From Muribaculaceae bacterium (GTDB taxonomy: Bacteria > Bacteroidota > Bacteroidia > Bacteroidales > Muribaculaceae): a stretch of 64,000 nt of DNA. Shown here in pieces: positions 61,401 through 64,000 of this stretch. The DNA is taken from the NCBI GenBank assembly GCA_017621845.1, contig JAGASI010000020.1:24149-88148 (forward strand), written 5' to 3'. The notes beneath the pieces are model-generated. The model was given only the letters and a program-made list of their open reading frames with translations. It was not told where the DNA came from and ran no database searches. How positions within the stretch are numbered: the first letter of the stretch is position 1; every line of letters begins with the position of its first letter. The translations under genes and the position numbers were made by a program.

Positions 61401-62879
61401 ATGAAACAACTGATTAAAAGCCTATGCGCGCTGACACTTACCCTTTGTGGAAGTCAGCAATTTACCTCGGCGGCTGAGGCCACCCGAGTCAACCATCCCG
61501 ACTGGAGTCGCGATGCCATCATCTATGAAGTAAATACTCGTCAATATACCCCAGAAGGTACATTTGACGCCTTTTCGGCCCACTTGCCTCGCCTTAAAGA
61601 ACTTGGTGTAGACATATTGTGGTTCATGCCTATCCATCCAATCTCAGAGCTAAATCGCAAGGGAGAACTCGGTAGCTACTATGCCGTCAAGGACTACACA
61701 GGTGTCAATCCCGAGTTTGGAAACCTGAACTCATTTAAAAATGTGGTCAAAAAAGCCCATGACCTCGGAATGAAAGTCATCATAGACTGGGTCCCCAACC
61801 ACACCGGATGTGACAATGCCTGGGTCAAAGACCATCCCGATTGGTATGCACGCAATGACAAAGGCGAGATGTATGGCCCATTTGACTGGACAGATGTCTA
61901 TCAACTCGACTACTCCAATAAGAAAATGCGTCGAGGCATGATTGATGCATTGAAATTCTGGATTACAGAAGTTGGCATCGATGGCTTCCGCTGTGATGTC
62001 GCCGGACGCGTACCAGTTGACTTCTGGGACCAAGCTCGTCGTGAACTCGAGAAAGCTACCGGCAAAGGAAACCTCTTCATGTTGGCCGAGGCTACCGAGT
62101 CCGAACTCCTTGATAACGCCTTTGATATGGATTATAACTGGCCCATGAAAGACCTGCAGAACGCTATCTCCACCACTCAGCGTGCCAACTGGCGCATCAA
62201 CCCACAAACCGGCAAATTGGATACGGCCTCTGTCCAAACGCCCAAATATGCTGCCGACATCCCGACCCTGGTTCATGAACAAGCCAAGACATATCCTGCC
62301 GGCTCTTACCTCATGAATATGGTGACCAATCATGACCTCAACTCCTGGGAGTGGACCGAACAACAGCGTTACAACCAATATCTCCCTGCCATGACCGTGC
62401 TCACCTATATGTTGCCGGGTATGCCACTGATTTACACCGGTCAAGAAATAAATATGAACCGAGCTCTCGAGTTCTTTGTCAAAGACACCCCCGTGTTCCA
62501 GGCCCCCGTCAAGGCCATCGACGGAACATCCGGCAGTACACTTAAAGTTCTCAATACCCTCAAACACAACTACCGTCACCTTGACGCCGGACAAAACAAC
62601 ATCCTGTTTGTACCCACATCCGACAAGACCCAACTCATCATAGCCCGCGAACTCCCTGACAGTGACGAGATTGTAGTCGCAGCACTCAACCTCGGACCTA
62701 ACGCAATGGACATATCTCAATTCACGACTCTGGCCGTTGCTCCCAAAGGGTACGATGCGCCAACCGTTCTGAAATTTGGTACCGAAGGTGTCTACACCAC
62801 TGTTGACAATGCAGGACTCCTCCCCTCGGGCCAAGCTGCCGTCATGATTATTCCCAAAGCAATGCCATTGAACAATTGA
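61401..62879 (+). CDS. Secreted alpha-amylase family enzyme (GH13)
   Basis: A 492-residue GH13 enzyme with a signal peptide (residues 1-25). Catalytic regions: VIIDWVPNHTG, GFRCDVAG (nucleophile Asp199), LAEATE (acid/base Glu230) and VTNHDLNSW (Asp312). The usual HD/transition-state pattern is kept, with N-H-D. Predicted periplasmic or outer-membrane-exposed alpha-glucan hydrolase, whose products could feed the cytoplasmic MalQ at 17300. No SusC/D pair is in the window. No clear TAnnTTTG box was seen in its 169-bp upstream gap. Confidence 0.93.
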   Translation: MKQLIKSLCALTLTLCGSQQFTSAAEATRVNHPDWSRDAIIYEVNTRQYTPEGTFDAFSAHLPRLKELGVDILWFMPIHPISELNRKGELGSYYAVKDYTGVNPEFGNLNSFKNVVKKAHDLGMKVIIDWVPNHTGCDNAWVKDHPDWYARNDKGEMYGPFDWTDVYQLDYSNKKMRRGMIDALKFWITEVGIDGFRCDVAGRVPVDFWDQARRELEKATGKGNLFMLAEATESELLDNAFDMDYNWPMKDLQNAISTTQRANWRINPQTGKLDTASVQTPKYAADIPTLVHEQAKTYPAGSYLMNMVTNHDLNSWEWTEQQRYNQYLPAMTVLTYMLPGMPLIYTGQEINMNRALEFFVKDTPVFQAPVKAIDGTSGSTLKVLNTLKHNYRHLDAGQNNILFVPTSDKTQLIIARELPDSDEIVVAALNLGPNAMDISQFTTLAVAPKGYDAPTVLKFGTEGVYTTVDNAGLLPSGQAAVMIIPKAMPLNN

Positions 62880-62897
62880 CATCATGCTTATAAAAAC

Positions 62898-62949
62898 TTC
62901 ACCCTGATGTAAAGAGACACACAGAAAAATCCCATTACATCAGGGTGAA
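62898..62949. terminator. Long hairpin after the amylase gene
   Basis: TTCACCCTGATGTAA (62898-62912) pairs perfectly with 62935-62949 around a 22-nt loop. No clean T-run follows on the + strand, so efficiency is uncertain. Confidence 0.6.
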
Positions 62950-62955
62950 AAATTA

Positions 62956-62987
62956 TTTGCACAATAAAAAAAATACCCCTACCTTTG
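62956..62987 (+). promoter_or_regulatory. Promoter of tRNA-Ser
   Basis: TTTG (62956-62959), exactly 20 nt, TACCTTTG (62980-62987), 24 bp before the tRNA. Confidence 0.9.
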
Positions 62988-63010
62988 CACAACTCGAAAA
63001 CATAAACCAA

Positions 63011-63097
63011 GGAAAGATGCCGGAGTGGTCGATCGGGGCGGTCTCGAAAACCGTTGTACCCTTGCGGGTACCCAGGGTTCGAATCCCTGTCTTTCCG
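63011..63097 (+). tRNA. tRNA-Ser (anticodon CGA)
   Basis: An 87-nt class II tRNA. The acceptor GGAAAGA pairs with TCTTTCC, discriminator G. The anticodon loop is CTCGAAA (anticodon CGA, reading TCG), a long variable arm (about 63054-63072, TGTACCCTTGCGGGTACC) is present, and the T arm CAGGG-TTCGAAT-CCCTG is intact. CCA is not encoded. Confidence 0.95.
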
Positions 63098-63132
63098 CGA
63101 CCCTCGGTACTGAATAAGTGCCGGAAACGCCT

Positions 63133-63167
63133 AAAGCCTCAGACTATCAATTAGTTCTGAGGCTTTT
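63133..63167 (+). terminator. Terminator of tRNA-Ser
   Basis: AAGCCTCAGA (63134-63143) pairs with TCTGAGGCTT (63156-63165) over a 12-nt loop, with T's following. Confidence 0.88.
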
Positions 63168-63278
63168 CTATATGCTTGCAATCAGCCCCTTTGCTGACCC
63201 CGTTTTAGGTGCAAAGTTTAGAAAGTCGATATAGGAAGAATGGGATGTCTGTAACGCCGTGTGGAAAAGGCGCGGCTG

Positions 63279-63372
63279 TTTGACCCTCTCGGGCACGCGG
63301 GATTTGACCTTGTGGGAAAAATCGGTTTGACCCTGTAAAAGTACTGGCAGAGGAGGGTCAATTTTATTGACC
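63279..63372. repeat. Cluster of TTGACC motifs (possible operator or iterons)
   Basis: TTTGACC occurs at 63279-63285, 63303-63309 and 63326-63332 (spacing 24 and 23 bp). An inverted pair GGTCAA/TTGACC follows at 63356-63361 and 63367-63372 with a 5-bp spacer. Five copies in 94 bp lie upstream of an excisionase-like HTH gene. Confidence 0.6.
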
Positions 63373-63504
63373 ACAGATGACAACTACTTCGGTTGCGTGA
63401 CCACCTATGTCAACAACGTGCTCGAACAGCACTTCTGCGATTGCAAGGAAGCAATCGACAAATATCTGGAAATGAATGACCCCGTCAAGAAAATGCGTCA
63501 ATGA
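63331..63504 (+). pseudogene. Gene remnant of probable mobile-element origin
   Basis: An open frame without a suitable ATG near its start that ends at TGA 63502-63504. Its protein-like part runs from DDNYFGCVTTYVNNVLEQHF to the C-terminal EMNDPVKKMRQ, which reads like the real end of a gene. I do not recognise the family. The 5' part is missing or replaced by the TTGACC repeat region. The composition is more GC-rich than the tRNA flank. Confidence 0.45.
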
Positions 63505-63535
63505 TGACTATCGGAGTAGCCAAGGCGTGCCGGGA

Positions 63536-63814
63536 ATGACAATGGTCATGATTCCGCAGGAGCAGTGGCAATCGCTCAACAACAAACTCGACCGCCTTGC
63601 AGAGATGATCGAAAACCGCAACGCTACTGACCGCAACGCCGAGTGGCTGGAATCCGAAGCCGCCCGAAAACTGCTCGGCATCTCGCCCAAGACATGGCAG
63701 AACTACCGCGACCAGCGCGTCATCCCCTTCTCCCAGATCGGCCGCAAAATCTACGTCAACCGAGCCGACCTCGACACCTTCCTCCACCGCCACCGCATCG
63801 GCGAGGTGAAATGA
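63536..63814 (+). CDS. Helix-turn-helix DNA-binding protein (excisionase/MerR-like)
   Basis: A 92-residue protein. The C-terminal half is a winged HTH of the HTH_17/excisionase type: ESEAARKLLGISPKTWQNYRDQRVIPFSQIGRKIYVNRADLDTFL. The N-terminal half is a short coiled-coil segment (LNNKLDRLAEMIENRN). Such proteins are typical of Bacteroides conjugative and mobilisable elements, where they act as excision factors or local regulators. Start 63536 is preferred; an earlier in-frame ATG at 63476 overlaps the remnant. High GC and Arg/Pro codon use differ from the flank, suggesting transfer. Confidence 0.8.
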   Translation: MTMVMIPQEQWQSLNNKLDRLAEMIENRNATDRNAEWLESEAARKLLGISPKTWQNYRDQRVIPFSQIGRKIYVNRADLDTFLHRHRIGEVK

Positions 63815-63960
63815 GCCTAAATTTTGATGGCCAGGGTGTTTAACCCAAATGACAATCGGTCACGGCTCTTTCATTTAAAATTTAAATAAGCGCATAATAC
63901 CCTTACCCGATTCATTTCGAGTCAGGTAAATCTTTATGAGCTGTATGTTAGTTATTTATC
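63815..63960. other. Intergenic region, nothing recognised
   Basis: Composition returns to AT-rich after about 63850. No ORF or RNA was recognised. Confidence 0.45.
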
Positions 63961-63993
63961 TTTGGTTTGAAAGATAAAAATTCATTATTTTTG
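63961..63993 (+). promoter_or_regulatory. Promoter reading out of the right edge
   Basis: TTTG (63961-63964), 21 nt, TATTTTTG (63986-63993). The gene it serves is beyond the window. Confidence 0.65.
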
Positions 63994-64000
63994 TGATAAA

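Noticed and set aside
61731..62885. 384-codon minus-strand frame opposite the amylase
   Set aside because: Long only because of codon bias on the coding strand; the GH13 motifs are on the plus strand.
63279..63372. CRISPR array
   Set aside because: The repeats are only 6-7 bp and include an inverted copy; there are no 23-47-bp repeats and no cas genes.

Overview
The window reads as a chromosomal segment of a Bacteroidota bacterium, order Bacteroidales, possibly Muribaculaceae-like (the family is a guess from gene content). Evidence: more than a dozen gene starts are preceded by the Bacteroidota -7 box TAnnTTTG, usually with TTG or TTTG about 20 nt upstream; lpxC is fused to fabZ; gldH, a type IX secretion sorting tail, a DUF4270 lipoprotein and a glycogen synthase reduced to its GT5 domain are present; Shine-Dalgarno sites are weak and the tRNA genes lack an encoded CCA.

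Layout. 1-9923 (+): the end of the ATP synthase operon (atpF tail, atpH, atpA, atpG) runs directly into nuoI-J-K-L-M-N. A 23-bp bidirectional terminator separates this from recX-prmC-CDF exporter (-). 12.4-17.1 kb is an accessory patch: a membrane Ser/Thr kinase of mosaic composition, two strong palindromes, a four-helix-bundle/zinc-ribbon protein, a DcaP-like porin and an unrecognised zinc-ribbon protein. 17.3-23.3 kb (+): CBM20-MalQ glucanotransferase, SPFH protein and a Pif1/RecD-like helicase with HRDC, then a 16-codon orphan copy of the kinase N-terminus. 23.4-29.7 kb (-): LMW phosphatase, RNase P RNA, lipid A genes (lpxD, lpxC-fabZ, lpxA), then hslR, pth and L25. 29.9-32.1 kb (-): a secreted TonB-domain protein and a Septu-like ATPase/HNH defence pair.

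32.2-39.7 kb (-) is one co-oriented run: etfB-etfA-acyl-CoA dehydrogenase, then metY-metX-hom (homoserine to homocysteine). Between the dehydrogenase and metY lies the main find of the window: a 30-codon ORF with 11 Met codons, followed by a perfect antiterminator/terminator switch just before metY. It is a textbook transcription attenuator predicted to sense methionyl-tRNA.

39.9-49.5 kb: GT5 glycogen synthase and DUF4270 lipoprotein (+), tRNA-Thr(CGT), thioredoxin and dnaE (-), and a T9SS-exported phosphodiester glycosidase (+). 49.9-60.1 kb (-): a long co-oriented run from a small coiled-coil protein and zapA through rny, the RicT-like PSP1 protein, gldH, a HAD phosphatase, an M24 peptidase and the CCA enzyme to queD, queE and a propeller protein. 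60.4-62.9 kb (+): HU, a small repeat protein and a secreted GH13 amylase. The right end has tRNA-Ser(CGA), then an apparent eroded mobile-element edge with clustered TTGACC motifs, a gene remnant and an excisionase-like HTH gene.
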